Assembly: GCA_014804565.1 (NCBI GenBank)
Contig: JAAUZN010000057.1
Span: 13,172 to 21,661, forward strand
Length of the DNA: 8,490 nt
Direction of reading: 5' to 3'
Origin: Lachnospiraceae bacterium
Lineage (GTDB): Bacteria; Bacillota; Clostridia; Lachnospirales; Lachnospiraceae
In this document: positions 1 through 6,714 of the stretch, one piece after another
Layout of the letters: each line of letters begins with the position of its first letter
Position numbering within the stretch: position 1 is the stretch's first letter
Notes under the pieces: model-generated
What the model saw: only the letters and a program-made list of their open reading frames with translations
What the model was told of the DNA's origin: nothing
Databases searched by the model: none
Position numbers and translations under genes: made by a program

Positions 1-33
1 CAAAGGAAAACAGCGAAAGGAATGGATATAAAA

Positions 34-672
34 ATGGAAAATCAGGAAAATGTATTCATTATGAGTCATCCGTTGATTCAGCACAAAATTTCACAGCTCA
101 GGGATGCGGATACCGGGACAAGCGAGTTCAGAAAGTGCATTGAGGAGATCGCCATGTTGATGGGGTATGAGGCGCTGAGAGACTTGCCGCTGGAGGATGT
201 GGAAGTACAGACTCCCATAGAAAAATGTATGACACCTAGGATAGCGGGGAAAAAACTGGCGATTGTCCCCATTTTGCGAGCCGGTCTTGGAATGGTAAAC
301 GGTATATTGGCACTGGTTCCCAGTGCGAAGGTCGGACATATCGGACTATACAGGGATCCGGAAACGCATGAGCCGCACGAATATTACTGTAAACTGCCCG
401 AACCTATCGAGCCGAGAACGATTTTGGTGCTGGATCCCATGCTTGCCACCGGCGGTTCCGGATCGGCAGCGGTGGACTTTATTAAGCAGCATGGCGGCGT
501 CAATATCAAGTTTATGTGTATCATTGCGGCACCGGAAGGGGTGGAGCGTCTGCGCAAGGATCACCCGGATGTGCAGCTTTATATAGGGCATTTAGACCGG
601 TGTTTGAATGAACATGCATACATCTGCCCCGGATTGGGCGATGCGGGCGACAGGATATTCGGTACAAAATAA
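34..672 (+). CDS. upp: Uracil phosphoribosyltransferase
   Basis: This cytosolic enzyme joins uracil to PRPP to make UMP and pyrophosphate, the main uracil salvage step. Recognisable along the 212 residues are the N-terminal HPLIQHK block, the PILRAGLGM segment (about 79-87), the conserved GLYRDPET stretch, the PRPP-binding loop DPMLATGGS (about 134-142) and the uracil-binding C-terminus PGLGDAGDR, ending FGTK as in Bacillus. The family norm is about 209 residues, so the gene is intact. Three in-frame ATGs compete: 22, 34 and 61. I chose 34 because a GGA lies 7 bases upstream, with AAAGGA further away, and because the length fits. Starting at 22 adds four residues and is nearly as plausible. 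Any promoter lies left of the window. The gene converges with the GGDEF remnant, with one base between the stop codons, and no terminator hairpin is visible there. Identity is very secure. Confidence 0.97.
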   Translation: MENQENVFIMSHPLIQHKISQLRDADTGTSEFRKCIEEIAMLMGYEALRDLPLEDVEVQTPIEKCMTPRIAGKKLAIVPILRAGLGMVNGILALVPSAKVGHIGLYRDPETHEPHEYYCKLPEPIEPRTILVLDPMLATGGSGSAAVDFIKQHGGVNIKFMCIIAAPEGVERLRKDHPDVQLYIGHLDRCLNEHAYICPGLGDAGDRIFGTK

Positions 673-673
673 A

Positions 674-874
674 TCAACCGGTATATTCTACATACCTCCC
701 CTTCGCACTCCGCTTCACTTTGTAAAGGGCCTCGTCTGCGCGGCTTAATAGTTCTGTGATACTGCTTTTTGCATCAGTCGTCAGGACAAAGCCGCAGGAT
801 GTCAGGTAATCCTCATCGAGGCTATCTTTAAGCAGATCCAGTTCCATCTGGTTATTTTCAGGCGTGTGTATCAT
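674..874 (-). pseudogene. C-terminal remnant of a GGDEF (diguanylate cyclase) domain
   Basis: The last 40 or so residues of this frame read like the end of a GGDEF domain. SCGFVLTTD matches the usual SxGxA strand, and ELLSRADEALYKVKRSAKGRY is the hallmark final helix (xLLxxADxALYxAKxxGKxRY). The GG(D/E)EF signature, the Mg/GTP-binding residues and the first half of the domain are absent. No matching sequence is visible in this frame before the histidine kinase stop codon at 981. The open frame itself runs back to 1090, but its upstream part is antisense to the kinase gene and has no domain character. Possible ATGs at 874 and 847 lack a convincing ribosome binding site. I infer the stub of a deleted or decayed cyclase gene that cannot make c-di-GMP. 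A short expressed peptide is possible but unlikely. Confidence 0.72.
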
Positions 875-980
875 CTGATCTGTTTTGCATAAAAGGTATC
901 GAATTGCTGGGATTCCAGTAAGTGTAGGTTGAAAATAAAATTGACAAGAAGAATGACAAATCTTTTTGCGTAAAAGCGGG

Positions 981-2270
981 TTAAAATTTCGCGAACAGTA
1001 TGATCCGAAACCGGTCATTCTCGCAGTAACAGTCGATATTACCGCCCAACTTATCGGAAAAGGCCTGTACACTCTGCATTCCCAGTCCATGGCCTTCGCC
1101 CCTTATGCTTTTTGGCAGGCCAGTCATGGAGTCAAAATGAATTTTTCCACTATATTTATTTTCCATATCGATCAGAAGATGTTCAGCCGTGCAATGTATT
1201 TTTGCATTTATATATTTCTCTGCAGATATCAGATCTTTTACGACAAATACCGCATTCTCCAGAAGATTTGCAAGAACCATGGCGAATTCATATTCATTGA
1301 CCGAAATCTGCCTTGGGATTCGCACATCCAGATGTAAAGCGATATCAAAAGACCTGGCCTGTTCGGTTATTTTTAAAAGAATGGTATTGACAACTAAATT
1401 TTCGCAGTAACGATAGACCTTGTTTTCTTCCACCACTTCATTGATGTGTCCGGCGATGTTTCTGATTTCTTCGTATTCCTCCTGGTCTAACAGGGAATTG
1501 ATTACCATGGAGTAATGCCTCATATCATGCCGCAGTATTTTCAGGTTTTGCTCTGACTGTTCTACTAAGTAATTCTGGCTTTCAAGTCCTTTGATATAAG
1601 ATTCAAACATCACATTTTTCCAATATCCTTCGACTTGCCTCGTCTCACTGTCCAAATAGCGCAGAACCACCACATAGGAGACAAGCATTGTGACCATCAG
1701 AAAGATACTGACAAGAATATTTTCGGGATAATCATAAAGTGTGTAAGGGAAAAAGGCAAGACAGGAAAAGCTGCAAAAAAAGAATACAGGAATCACGCAC
1801 AGCTCCCACCAGCTCTTTCCAAGATCCCGTTCACAGAATTTGCGGAAGATAGTTCCTATTTTGCAGAAAAGTACCGCTAAAATGACAAGGTGCATTAAGA
1901 GATTTCCTGCCAGAGCCAGATGGACATTTTCCGTAAGTATATACAGGATGGAAGCCGTTATGCTTCCTACAATTACATAATTGGAAGCGCTCAGACTGAT
2001 AAAAAGAACCCGGCTATCCCGTCTTTTGGAGATAAAAAGTCCTGTAAATTGTGCGATGGCGATCTGCACGATCGTTGTGAAGAAGTAGACCGGGCCGCTC
2101 TCCGGGTACAGGTTTAATTTCAAATAGTCCAGCAGGTTCATCACGGAACACGAAACAAAACAAATGGTAATCGTTTTCCTTTTGGAATAACGGTGTATCA
2201 GAAACAAATAGATGAACACCATAAAAAACACATGGCTCAGCATATATGATACATTCTTCAAAAAAGTCAT
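981..2270 (-). CDS. AgrC-like sensor histidine kinase (GHKL family)
   Basis: This is a membrane sensor kinase of 429 residues. The N-terminal half is hydrophobic, with about six or seven predicted membrane segments (roughly 10-26, 33-50, 62-80, 88-111, 116-137, 157-176, 184-204). This is the topology of AgrC-type peptide sensors. A linker helix then leads to the phosphoacceptor box LRHDMRHY with His248. The ATPase domain shows an N box NLLENAV (335-341, Asn339) and a G box GEGHGLGMQSV (391-401), so the catalytic parts look intact. The start at 2270 is supported by an AGGTGG site 5 bases upstream, which overlaps the TAG of the regulator gene. The two are therefore cotranscribed and probably translationally coupled, regulator first. 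The ligand is unknown. A cyclic or linear peptide is the family precedent, but no agrB/agrD-like gene is visible here. Confidence 0.9.
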   Translation of the reverse strand: MTFLKNVSYMLSHVFFMVFIYLFLIHRYSKRKTITICFVSCSVMNLLDYLKLNLYPESGPVYFFTTIVQIAIAQFTGLFISKRRDSRVLFISLSASNYVIVGSITASILYILTENVHLALAGNLLMHLVILAVLFCKIGTIFRKFCERDLGKSWWELCVIPVFFFCSFSCLAFFPYTLYDYPENILVSIFLMVTMLVSYVVVLRYLDSETRQVEGYWKNVMFESYIKGLESQNYLVEQSEQNLKILRHDMRHYSMVINSLLDQEEYEEIRNIAGHINEVVEENKVYRYCENLVVNTILLKITEQARSFDIALHLDVRIPRQISVNEYEFAMVLANLLENAVFVVKDLISAEKYINAKIHCTAEHLLIDMENKYSGKIHFDSMTGLPKSIRGEGHGLGMQSVQAFSDKLGGNIDCYCENDRFRIILFAKF

Positions 2271-2278
2271 CTTGCCAC

Positions 2279-3013
2279 CTACCTGTATTTATCGGAAATG
2301 TAGATAAGATATTCCCGCTTGACATTCGCTGCTCTTGCTTTGCTGACCGGGAGCCATATGCCGGACTCCATTAGCACATTGTCCGGGGTCAGCTGCTTCA
2401 CATAATCAAGGTTAATTAAAAACGATTTGTGAATCTGCAGAAAATTCTTTTTTTCCGCAGCTTGCTGGATCTCTTCCTCAAAGGATTTTCTGATGAAAAG
2501 ACTCTTTAGCACCTCTCCATCTGCCAGATGCACTGCCTGCTTTCTGCCGGCGTTTTCAATATATTCTATTTTAGAATAGGGTCTATGCAGTATCCCTTCT
2601 TTTGTCTTGATCAGATACAGGGGTTCTGTTTTCGTTTTTGTGTAAGAAAAGGCATAATCCAATGCTTCAAAAAGACTGTTTTCATCAATTGGTTTTAAAA
2701 GATATCTTACTGCATGCACTCCGTAGGCATCCAGTGCATGGTCATCGGAGGAGGTAATGTAGATAATCACACTCTCGTACCCATACATCCGGATCTGCCT
2801 GCCGAGGTCAATGCCCGTCCGTCCGGGCATCAGCATATCCAATATATAAATGTCTGTCAGATTCCCATCCGATATCTTTCGGTACAGTCTGGAAGGATCG
2901 GAGAATTTTTCCAGTTCAAAGTCTCGGTCGGGATATAGGGTTTTATATTTTGCCAGTAATTTGTCTATTTTCAGCAGATCCTTAATGCTGTCATCACAAA
3001 TTGTTATTTTCAT
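2279..3013 (-). CDS. LytTR-family response regulator (AgrA-like)
   Basis: This cytosolic DNA-binding partner of the adjacent kinase has 244 residues. The receiver domain (1 to about 120) has the acidic pair D7/D8 in MKITICDD, phosphoacceptor Asp59 in YILDMLMPG, Thr87 in YITSSDD and Lys107 in LLKPID. The C-terminal part (about 132-238) is a LytTR domain, with YIENAGRKQAVHLADGE, the FLQIHKSFLINLDYV block and LPVSKARAANVKREY, which is typical of AgrA/LytR regulators. The start is uncertain. ATG at 3013 begins exactly at the receiver and has GGAG 13 bases upstream. ATG at 3043 would add ten residues but has no ribosome binding site. A good promoter lies at 3095-3123. Likely targets include its own operon and the divergent lipoprotein gene, which is inference from position only. 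Confidence 0.92.
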   Translation of the reverse strand: MKITICDDSIKDLLKIDKLLAKYKTLYPDRDFELEKFSDPSRLYRKISDGNLTDIYILDMLMPGRTGIDLGRQIRMYGYESVIIYITSSDDHALDAYGVHAVRYLLKPIDENSLFEALDYAFSYTKTKTEPLYLIKTKEGILHRPYSKIEYIENAGRKQAVHLADGEVLKSLFIRKSFEEEIQQAAEKKNFLQIHKSFLINLDYVKQLTPDNVLMESGIWLPVSKARAANVKREYLIYISDKYR

Positions 3014-3094
3014 AATATGCGGGAATCTCCATTGCTTATTCATCGTACATTTCAGATGAATTTATTTGACTCTGAGCAGTTACAAATCATTAAA

Positions 3095-3123
3095 ATTATA
3101 CCGGGTTTGGAATGACTTATCAA
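3095..3123 (-). promoter_or_regulatory. Promoter of the response regulator-kinase operon
   Basis: Read on the minus strand, TTGATA (3123-3118) and a perfect TATAAT (3100-3095) are separated by 17 bases. This is a strong housekeeping-sigma match oriented into the two-component operon. The predicted start near 3088 gives a leader of about 75 bases to the ATG at 3013. Confidence 0.72.
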
Positions 3124-3130
3124 TTAATTC

Positions 3131-3197
3131 AGCCGTCAACTTCGAGCCTGATTGCGAAAAATCAGCAGTGAAATGCGAAGGAACGAGATTGACGACT
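3131..3197. repeat. Paired inverted 14-base elements between divergent promoters
   Basis: The left arm (3131-3144) read on the minus strand is CGAAGTTGACGGCT. The right arm (3184-3197) read on the plus strand is CGAGATTGACGACT. They match at 11 of 14 positions. Arm centres are 53 bases apart, about five helical turns. The right arm contains the -35 hexamer of the lipoprotein promoter. The left arm sits 7 bases upstream of the -35 of the two-component promoter. Between the arms is a small hairpin, CTGATT (3148-3153) with AATCAG (3160-3165). This could be a two-site operator, perhaps for the LytTR regulator, although it does not match the common LytTR consensus well. It could equally be part of a structured or repeated intergenic element. 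Confidence 0.55.
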
Positions 3198-3217
3198 AAA
3201 TATGTGCAGAATAAAAT
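3189..3217 (+). promoter_or_regulatory. Promoter of the lipoprotein gene
   Basis: TTGACG (3189-3194) and TAAAAT (3212-3217) are separated by 17 bases and oriented towards the lipoprotein gene. The transcript would carry a leader of about 80 bases. The -35 lies inside the right arm of the inverted elements, so a protein bound there would block polymerase. A second TTGACA at 3280-3285 is too close to the start codon to serve as a -35. Confidence 0.65.
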
Positions 3218-3303
3218 AAACGCAGATTACGCAGTCTGTGCAGGAAAAATTACTGTGTAGTTTTTCTTACGAATGAAAATTGACACAAAACAGGAGGAGA
3301 GTT

Positions 3304-3801
3304 ATGAAACAATGGAAGTTGATATTGGCGGCAGGCATTATGATTTTTGCCTGTGTGGGATGTGGTTCACAGAAGGAGGAAAATGTTACACCTGTGGAAG
3401 ATACTGCTGTGATCGAAGAGCAGACGAAAAACGAGCAGACAGAGAGTGAGATAGAAGAGAAAAACGGTAACTATGATGATTTAGAGGAAAAAGGAGATAG
3501 TGGTGAGGCGGCAGCATTTGCGAAAAAGATTCAGGATGCCGTTTCCGCTAAAGACATGGAAGCTGTAGCAGATCTGTGTGCCTATCCGCTTGCGGTAAAT
3601 GGCGAGGTTATTGAGAACAGAGATGCTTTTATGGAATTGGGGGCAGACGCTGTTTTTACAGAGGAGAGATGTGCGGTCATCGAGGCGGTGGATACTTCGG
3701 CTTTAGAAGAAACGATGGCAGGCGTTATTATGGGAGATGCGACACCTAATATTATTTTTAAATCTGTGGATGGGGAATTAGGGATAACGGGTATTAACTG
3801 A
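3304..3801 (+). CDS. Small surface lipoprotein with acidic linker and NTF2-like C-terminal domain
   Basis: The 165-residue product starts with a short positive N-terminus, a hydrophobic stretch and a lipobox ending in Cys20 (ACVGC followed by G). It is therefore probably lipidated and held on the outer face of the membrane. Residues 21-65 are very rich in Glu, Asp, Asn and Gln and look like a flexible tether. Residues 66-165 form a compact domain (AAAFAKKIQDAVSAKDMEAV, then DLCAYPL, ELGADAVF, IIFKSVDGELGITGIN). It resembles small cystatin/NTF2-like or SnoaL-like folds of unknown ligand, and this fold call is tentative. The ATG at 3304 has a perfect AGGAGGAG site 6 bases upstream. A TTG at 3280 in the same frame is rejected because it precedes that site. 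The gene is divergent from the two-component operon and may be its output or an accessory ligand-binding protein. No terminator hairpin is evident after it. Confidence 0.85.
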   Translation: MKQWKLILAAGIMIFACVGCGSQKEENVTPVEDTAVIEEQTKNEQTESEIEEKNGNYDDLEEKGDSGEAAAFAKKIQDAVSAKDMEAVADLCAYPLAVNGEVIENRDAFMELGADAVFTEERCAVIEAVDTSALEETMAGVIMGDATPNIIFKSVDGELGITGIN

Positions 3802-3840
3802 TTGCTGTAGAACGATATGCAAAATAAACACCACAATAAC

Positions 3841-3868
3841 TTGACATAATATTTTGGCGTGATACAAT
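3841..3868 (+). promoter_or_regulatory. nrdDG promoter
   Basis: A perfect TTGACA (3841-3846) is followed after 16 bases by TACAAT (3863-3868). The -10 lies inside the first NrdR-like box, which would let the repressor exclude RNA polymerase. The leader to the nrdD start codon is about 85 bases and contains the second box. Confidence 0.75.
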
Positions 3869-3877
3869 ATATAGTAT
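3862..3877. promoter_or_regulatory. NrdR box 1
   Basis: ATACAATATATAGTAT fits the NrdR operator pattern (ACACWATATATWGTGT-like), differing only by C-to-T and G-to-A at symmetric positions, and is nearly palindromic. NrdR is the zinc/ATP-cone repressor of ribonucleotide reductase genes, and the placement over the -10 is the expected one. nrdR itself is not in the window. Confidence 0.78.
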
Positions 3878-3895
3878 GTGCAGCATAGGAATGAC

Positions 3896-3911
3896 ATACA
3901 TCATGTAGTGT
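3896..3911. promoter_or_regulatory. NrdR box 2
   Basis: ATACATCATGTAGTGT is a weaker NrdR-like palindrome with both outer half-sites (ATAC, GTAGTGT) preserved. It starts 34 bases after box 1, so the two lie on roughly the same helical face (about 3.2 turns). NrdR usually binds paired boxes about three turns apart, so this spacing is slightly long. Confidence 0.62.
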
Positions 3912-3958
3912 ATTGGTTGAAATAGTATGTTTTAGAGAAGTGGGGGGGCATTTGGTGC

Positions 3959-6121
3959 ATGAAGATCATTAAGAGAAGCGGGGTGGAGGTCAATTTTGAC
4001 CTGAAAAAGATCATAGCGGCCATCAGAAAGGCGAACAACACAGTCAGAGAGGAAGACAGGCTGTCAGATGCGGAGATAGATGAGATCGCTTCTGTGGTGG
4101 CGGACCACTGTGGAGAGATGCTTCGTGCGCCCAGCGTGGAAGAGATTCAGGATATGGTGGAGAACCAGCTTATGAAGTATCGGGCTTACACCATCTCCAG
4201 AAATTATATTACCTATCGTTATAAGAGAGCGCTGGTCCGCAAATCCAATTCCACGGACGAGCAGATCCTGAGCCTTTTGGAGTGCAATAACGAGGAGGTC
4301 AAGCAGGAGAACTCCAACAAAAATCCGACGGTCAACAGTGTACAGCGGGATTATATGGCGGGAGAGGTGAGCAAGGATATCACGAAGCGTTTCCTGCTGG
4401 ACCCGGATATTGTGGAAGCCCACGAGCAGGGGATCATTCATTTCCATGATGCGGATTATTTTGCCCAGCATATGCACAACTGCTGTCTGGTCAATCTGGA
4501 AGATATGCTGCAGAACGGCACCGTGATCAGCGAGACCATGATCGATACGCCCAAGAGCTTTTCTACGGCCTGTAACGTGGCGACCCAGAGTATCGCCCAG
4601 ATCGCCAGCTGTCAGTATGGCGGACAGAGTATTTCTCTGGCCCATCTGGCGCCTTTTGTAAACGTGAGCCGGGAAAAGTTCCGTAAGAAGGTACGTGAGG
4701 AGATGGAGGAGACGGGAGTCAGCGTCTCTCAGGAGCAGATCAACACCATTGCGGAGCAGCGCGTGCGGGATGAGATCAAACAGGGTGTACAGATCATCCA
4801 GTATCAGGTGATCACACTGATGACCACCAACGGGCAGGCACCCTTTATCACGGTGTTTATGTATATTGATGAGGTGCCGGAAGGTCGTCTACGGGACGAT
4901 CTGGCGATGATCATAGAGGAGATGCTCAACCAGCGGATCCGGGGCGTCAAAAATGAGAAAGGCGTCTATATTACGCCTGCGTTCCCGAAACTGATCTATG
5001 TGCTGGAGGAGGATAATATCCGGGAGGGTACGAAGTACTGGTATTTGACGAAGCTGGCGGCAGCCTGCACGGCAAAGCGTATGGTGCCCGATTATATTTC
5101 GGAAAAGATCATGAAACAGTTAAAAGATGACAACTGTTATACTTGTATGGGATGCCGGTCTTTCCTGACCGTATACCATGATGAGGAGGATAAGCCTAAG
5201 TTTTACGGCAGATTCAATCAGGGTGTAGTCACGTTGAATCTGGTGGATGTGGCCTGTTCTTCGGGCCGCAATATGGAGAAGTTCTGGCAGATCATGGACG
5301 AGCGGCTGGAGCTGTGCAGGCGTGCGCTGATGGCAAGGCATAACAGATTGAAGGGAACCTATTCCGATGTGGCGCCGATCCTTTGGCAGAACGGTGCACT
5401 GGCAAGGCTTAAGAAGGGAGAGAAGATCGATAAGCTTCTCTACGGCGGATATTCCACCATATCTCTGGGCTATGCGGGACTTTGCGAATGTACCAGATAT
5501 ATGACGGGGAAGAGCCATACAGATCCGGAGGCAACGCCCTTCGCTCTGAAAGTGATGCAATATTTAAATAACGCATGTAAGGAATGGAGAGAAGAGACCA
5601 ACATTGATTTCAGTCTCTACGGTACACCTTTGGAATCCACTACTTATAAATTTTCTAAGTGTCTGCAGAAGCGGTTCGGTATCATCGAGGGCGTGACAGA
5701 CCGCAACTATATCACAAACAGCTATCATGTGCATGTGACGGAAGATATCAATGCCTTTGATAAGCTGAAGTTCGAGGCGCAGTTCCAGGAGCTTTCGCCG
5801 GGCGGTGCGATCAGCTATGTGGAAGTGCCTAATATGGAGAATAATCTGGATGCAGTGCTCTCTGTTATGCAGTATATCTATGAAAATATAATGTATGCCG
5901 AATTAAACACCAAGAGCGATTACTGTCAGGCCTGTGATTATCACGGCGAGATCGAGATTGTCGAGAATGAAGACGGCAAACTGATTTGGCGGTGCCCCAA
6001 CTGTGGCAATACGGATCAGGATAAGATGAATGTGGCGAGGCGAACCTGTGGCTACATCGGCACCCAGTTCTGGAATCAGGGGCGCACACAGGAAATCAAG
6101 GAGAGGGTACTGCATTTGTGA
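3959..6121 (+). CDS. nrdD: Anaerobic (class III) ribonucleoside-triphosphate reductase
   Basis: This glycyl-radical enzyme reduces ribonucleoside triphosphates to dNTPs without oxygen. The 720 residues begin with an ATP-cone regulatory domain (1 to about 95, KIIKRSGVEVNFDLKKIIAAI). The ten-stranded barrel follows, with Cys175 in HMHNCCLVNL and the likely thiyl-radical Cys399 in CMGCRSF. The Met two residues before Cys399 and the Asn in VVTLNLVD are features of formate-dependent NrdD. The C-terminal zinc site uses Cys656, Cys659, Cys679 and Cys682. The radical Gly is Gly698 in RRTCGYIG. Length and motifs agree with E. coli NrdD (712 residues), so the enzyme should be functional. The start at 3959 has a G-rich site (a run of seven G, 3942-3948) 10 bases upstream. 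The gene is cotranscribed with nrdG, one base after its stop, and is under a promoter with NrdR-like boxes. Confidence 0.98.
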   Translation: MKIIKRSGVEVNFDLKKIIAAIRKANNTVREEDRLSDAEIDEIASVVADHCGEMLRAPSVEEIQDMVENQLMKYRAYTISRNYITYRYKRALVRKSNSTDEQILSLLECNNEEVKQENSNKNPTVNSVQRDYMAGEVSKDITKRFLLDPDIVEAHEQGIIHFHDADYFAQHMHNCCLVNLEDMLQNGTVISETMIDTPKSFSTACNVATQSIAQIASCQYGGQSISLAHLAPFVNVSREKFRKKVREEMEETGVSVSQEQINTIAEQRVRDEIKQGVQIIQYQVITLMTTNGQAPFITVFMYIDEVPEGRLRDDLAMIIEEMLNQRIRGVKNEKGVYITPAFPKLIYVLEEDNIREGTKYWYLTKLAAACTAKRMVPDYISEKIMKQLKDDNCYTCMGCRSFLTVYHDEEDKPKFYGRFNQGVVTLNLVDVACSSGRNMEKFWQIMDERLELCRRALMARHNRLKGTYSDVAPILWQNGALARLKKGEKIDKLLYGGYSTISLGYAGLCECTRYMTGKSHTDPEATPFALKVMQYLNNACKEWREETNIDFSLYGTPLESTTYKFSKCLQKRFGIIEGVTDRNYITNSYHVHVTEDINAFDKLKFEAQFQELSPGGAISYVEVPNMENNLDAVLSVMQYIYENIMYAELNTKSDYCQACDYHGEIEIVENEDGKLIWRCPNCGNTDQDKMNVARRTCGYIGTQFWNQGRTQEIKERVLHL

Positions 6122-6122
6122 T

Positions 6123-6662
6123 ATGAATTATTCGGAGATCAAAACCTGTGATATTGCCAACGGTCCCGGTGTGCGGGTGACAATCTTTGTCAGTGGCTGT
6201 ACCCATCACTGTAAGGGCTGCTTTAATGAGATGACCTGGGATTTTGACTATGGTGAACCCTTTACGGAGCAGACCATCGACAACATTCTTTCGGCGCTAG
6301 CACCGGACTATATCGCAGGACTTACGCTGCTTGGCGGAGAACCGCTGGAAGAGGAGAACCGGCGGGCACTTCTGCCGCTCTTGCGGGTTGTAAAAGAGCG
6401 ATTCCCAACAAAAAATATCTGGTGTTATTCAGGATATCTTTTTGAGCGGGATATATTAGAGAAGTTCTGTGCGAGGTGGGCACAGATGGAGGAGTTTTTA
6501 TCTTATCTCGATGTGATCGTGGACGGACCGTTCCTTTTGGAACAGAAGGATATCAGCCTGCAGTTCCGAGGGTCAAGAAACCAGCGGATCATCCGGATAC
6601 AGGAATCCCTGGAACGGGGAGAGATCGTGCTGTGGGAGGATAAAGAAAAAACAGATAAATAA
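6123..6662 (+). CDS. nrdG: Anaerobic ribonucleotide reductase-activating radical SAM protein
   Basis: This activase uses a [4Fe-4S] cluster and S-adenosylmethionine to place the glycyl radical on NrdD Gly698. The 179 residues carry the radical-SAM triad Cys26, Cys30 and Cys33 (CTHHCKGC) near the N-terminus, the SAM-binding GGEP at 71-74, and the family blocks VDGPF (133-137) and FRGSRNQRII (148-157). Length is typical for NrdG (about 155-180). The ATG at 6123 lies one base after the nrdD stop codon. An AAGGAG/GAGGG stretch inside the end of nrdD (6098-6107) is about 15 bases or more upstream, so translation is probably coupled to nrdD. The frame is open further upstream inside nrdD, but those starts add residues without family similarity. 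A terminator follows the gene. Confidence 0.97.
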   Translation: MNYSEIKTCDIANGPGVRVTIFVSGCTHHCKGCFNEMTWDFDYGEPFTEQTIDNILSALAPDYIAGLTLLGGEPLEEENRRALLPLLRVVKERFPTKNIWCYSGYLFERDILEKFCARWAQMEEFLSYLDVIVDGPFLLEQKDISLQFRGSRNQRIIRIQESLERGEIVLWEDKEKTDK

Positions 6663-6685
6663 GGAACGATAGCTATAAAGCAAAA

Positions 6686-6714
6686 GCGGCAGGGTTAAAT
6701 CCCCTGCCGTTTTC
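6686..6714. terminator. Bidirectional intrinsic terminator between nrdG and the XRE gene
   Basis: An 8-bp perfect stem, CGGCAGGG (6687-6694) with CCCTGCCG (6702-6709), has a 7-base loop and is followed by TTTT. It is preceded by AAAA, so on the minus strand the stem is also followed by a T-run. It can end nrdDG transcripts rightward and the XRE gene leftward. Confidence 0.9.

Noticed and set aside
875..1090. The N-terminal extension of the GGDEF-remnant frame
   Set aside because: This part is antisense to the 3' end of the kinase gene or is featureless. It shows no GGDEF or sensor-domain similarity in any minus frame, and I found no agrD-like peptide there.
966..1337. Plus-strand open frames opposite the histidine kinase
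   Set aside because: They lie antisense to a gene with intact domain motifs, and their translations show no domain or ribosome site.
3066..3260. A 64-codon plus-strand frame starting at TTG in the divergent control region
   Set aside because: It has no ribosome binding site, starts at a rare codon, and runs across both predicted promoters and the inverted elements. I treat it as non-coding, although it should be included in a repeat search.
3280..3303. TTG start for the lipoprotein gene
   Set aside because: The strong AGGAGGAG site lies downstream of it and serves the ATG at 3304, which also begins a normal lipoprotein signal peptide.
4064..4645. A 193-codon open frame antisense to nrdD
   Set aside because: It is fully inside the certain nrdD gene, has no recognisable domain and is a by-product of codon bias on the coding strand. 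The same applies to 5120-5560 and 5865-6115.
6030..6122. Upstream extension of nrdG into nrdD
   Set aside because: The extra 31 residues do not resemble NrdG N-termini, whereas MNYSEIKTCDIANGPG is the typical family start.
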